A stretch of 5,297 bases of DNA from assembly GCA_029907285.1 (NCBI GenBank), contig JARYMD010000317.1:1-5297 (forward strand), written 5' to 3'. Below are positions 4,118-5,297 of this stretch, piece by piece. The position numbers and the translations under genes are program-made. Origin of the DNA: Verrucomicrobiota bacterium. GTDB taxonomy: Bacteria; Verrucomicrobiota; Verrucomicrobiia; Limisphaerales; J093. The notes beneath the pieces are model-generated. The model was not told the DNA's origin. It was given only the letters and a program-made list of their open reading frames with translations, and searched no databases. Each line of letters opens with the position of its first letter. Within the stretch, counting starts at the first letter, position 1.

Positions 4118-5297
4118 ATGAAGAGAGCTGAACAGATTACAACCAAATCAAAGCACCCTAATGGTGCTTCTGACGACGGAGATTTGCCTGGAGCAACGGT
4201 CTCGCCCACGGGTGAGACCGAACGTTCCGGGGTTCGGTCAGACCGAACCGGGGGTTCACTGCCGTCGTTGTTGGACAAAACCCGAAACTTCCGGAGCGCG
4301 ACACAGGTAAGAGCCATGGGGCTCTACCCTTATTTCCGGACCATCTCCACCGCTCAGGACACTGAGGTGACGATAAACGACAAGCGAGTGTTGATGCTGG
4401 GGTCCAACAGCTATCTTGGCCTGACAAACCATCCCAAGATCAAAGAAGCGGCCAAGGCCGCCATCGAGAAATACGGGACCGGGTGTGCCGGCTCGAGATT
4501 CCTGAACGGAACTTTGGATATTCACCTCGAACTTGAACAGGCGCTGGCACGGTTGGTGGGAAAAGAAGCGGTTCTTCTGTACAGCACCGGCTTCCAGGTG
4601 AATCTGGGCGTTATCAGCGCCCTTGTCGGGAAAGGCGAGTACGTGATTGCCGACAAGAGTGATCATGCCAGCATCGTGGAAGGATGCCTCCTGACGCAAG
4701 GGAAGTTCCTCAGGTTTGCCCACCGCGACATGGCGGCGCTCGAGAACCGGCTGCGAATGATTGACCGGGACGCCGGCAAGTTGATTGTGGTTGACGGTGT
4801 CTTCAGCATGGAGGGGGACATAATCCAGTTGCCCGAACTTTGCAGGCTTGCGCACGAGTACAAAGCCGTGGTCATGGTCGATGACGCACATGCAATAGGC
4901 GTTCTGGGCAAGAACGGTTCTGGGACCAGCGACCATTTCGGGCTGACCGACAGTGTGCATTTGATAATGGGCACATTCAGCAAGTCGCTAGCGAGCCTCG
5001 GAGGGTTCATTGCGTCAGACCATGCCACAATCGACTATCTCAAGCATCACTCAAAGCCTTTGATTTTCAGCGCCAGCATGAGCCCTGCTAATGCCGCTGC
5101 GGCTCTTGCCGCGTTGAAAATCATGCAAAACGAGCCCGACCGCATCCAAAGGCTGTGGCGCAACACGGAGCGGATGAAGAGTGGGCTGATGTCACTGGGG
5201 TTTGATCTCGGCGCGTCTCAGACGCCGATTCTGCCGGTGTATTGTCGGGATTTGCTTGTGACCTTCAAGTTCTGCAAGCGGCTTGAAGAAGAAGGCG
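4118..5297 (+). CDS. spt: Serine palmitoyltransferase-like alpha-oxoamine synthase, 3' end cut
   Basis: A cytoplasmic PLP-dependent fold-type I enzyme. Serine palmitoyltransferase condenses L-serine with a long-chain acyl thioester to 3-ketosphinganine, the first step of sphingolipid synthesis. 393 codons are visible; the C-terminus is off the right edge. Family motifs: MGLYPYF (67-73), LGSNSYLGLTNHP (94-106), YGTGCAGSRFLNGT (119-132), YSTGFQVN (155-162), SDHAS (181-185), VDGVFSMEGD (225-234), VDDAHAIG (254-261), GTFSKSLASLGGF (285-297) and FSASMSP (317-323). H183, D255, H258 and K289 keep exactly the spacing of His159, Asp231, His234 and the PLP lysine Lys265 of Sphingomonas paucimobilis SPT; its Arg378 equivalent would fall just past the edge. 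GTFSKS and GLYPYF favour SPT over BioF or Kbl, although another acyl/amino-acid pair cannot be excluded. ATG 4118 is the first ATG after an in-frame stop at 4031 but has a weak Shine-Dalgarno site. Residues 1-50 are polar, look unconserved and are encoded by hairpin-rich DNA, so the true start may be later (TTG 4268, TTG 4271 or ATG 4316). Confidence 0.9.
   Translation, partial: MKRAEQITTKSKHPNGASDDGDLPGATVSPTGETERSGVRSDRTGGSLPSLLDKTRNFRSATQVRAMGLYPYFRTISTAQDTEVTINDKRVLMLGSNSYLGLTNHPKIKEAAKAAIEKYGTGCAGSRFLNGTLDIHLELEQALARLVGKEAVLLYSTGFQVNLGVISALVGKGEYVIADKSDHASIVEGCLLTQGKFLRFAHRDMAALENRLRMIDRDAGKLIVVDGVFSMEGDIIQLPELCRLAHEYKAVVMVDDAHAIGVLGKNGSGTSDHFGLTDSVHLIMGTFSKSLASLGGFIASDHATIDYLKHHSKPLIFSASMSPANAAAALAALKIMQNEPDRIQRLWRNTERMKSGLMSLGFDLGASQTPILPVYCRDLLVTFKFCKRLEEEG
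4151..4169. repeat. Hairpin 1 in the 5' end of the SPT-like gene
   Basis: AAGCACC-CTAAT-GGTGCTT is a perfect 7-bp stem with a 5-nt loop, 30 bp after the assigned ATG. No T-tract follows. It is the first of three hairpins in this region. Confidence 0.6.
4197..4220. repeat. Hairpin 2 in the 5' end of the SPT-like gene
   Basis: CGGTCTCGCC pairs with GGTGAGACCG over 10 bp (one G-T wobble) around a 4-nt loop, CACG. It encodes part of the polar N-terminal extension (TVSPTGETE) if ATG 4118 is used. Confidence 0.65.
4231..4249. repeat. 19-bp perfect palindrome, hairpin 3
   Basis: GGTTCGGTC-A-GACCGAACC is a perfect inverted repeat about the central A4240. As RNA it would form a 7-bp stem with a 5-nt loop; as DNA it has the form of an operator for a dimeric regulator. 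It overlaps a direct repeat: AGACCGAAC at 4215-4223 and again at 4240-4248, each followed by a G-rich run ending in GGGGTTC (4229-4235 and 4251-4257). Confidence 0.65.

Noticed and set aside
4256..4960. Minus-strand open frame of 234 codons
   Set aside because: Antisense shadow of the strongly conserved SPT-like coding sequence.

Overview
This 5.3 kb window (moderately GC-rich by eye) carries four protein-coding genes. Two are cut by the window edges. Layout: a truncated rRNA methyltransferase of the RlmI type (- strand, 954 to the left edge); a divergent family 9 glycosyltransferase (+, 1606-2631); a small exported PEP-CTERM protein (+, 2931-3560); and the first 393 codons of an alpha-oxoamine synthase that looks like serine palmitoyltransferase (+, 4118 to the right edge). 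About 1.5 kb is non-coding and rich in repeats and inverted repeats.

The organism is most likely a Gram-negative environmental bacterium, and my best guess is Verrucomicrobiota or a relative. A GT9 (LPS heptosyltransferase-type) enzyme implies an outer membrane. The PEP-CTERM tail implies an exosortase/exopolysaccharide system encoded elsewhere. A serine palmitoyltransferase implies sphingolipid synthesis. This lineage call is inference; no marker gene in the window settles it.

Region by region: 1-954 is the methyltransferase (PUA plus the start of the SAM domain). 955-1350 has no gene I can support. 1351-1553 is a cluster of six copies of a short palindrome-plus-tail repeat, GTGCCTGGCAC-TCTATT, lying just upstream of the glycosyltransferase. 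1606-2631 is the glycosyltransferase. 2632-2930 is a regulatory gap with a near-consensus sigma-54 promoter (2799-2814), a 13-bp palindrome upstream of it, a two-copy direct repeat in the predicted leader and a strong Shine-Dalgarno site. 2931-3560 is the PEP-CTERM protein. 3561-4117 has no recognisable gene but several inverted repeats, including a 12-bp arm pair and a 12-bp palindrome. From 4118 runs the serine palmitoyltransferase-like gene, whose poorly conserved 5' end holds three consecutive perfect or near-perfect hairpins.

Three of the four genes concern the cell envelope or surface (LPS/glycan transfer, surface-sorted protein, sphingolipid base synthesis). The large gaps argue against a single operon, and the PEP-CTERM gene probably has its own sigma-54-dependent promoter. 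I do not see a clearly new multi-gene system. The most informative items are the sigma-54 control region, the palindromic repeat cluster and the hairpin trio in the serine palmitoyltransferase leader.
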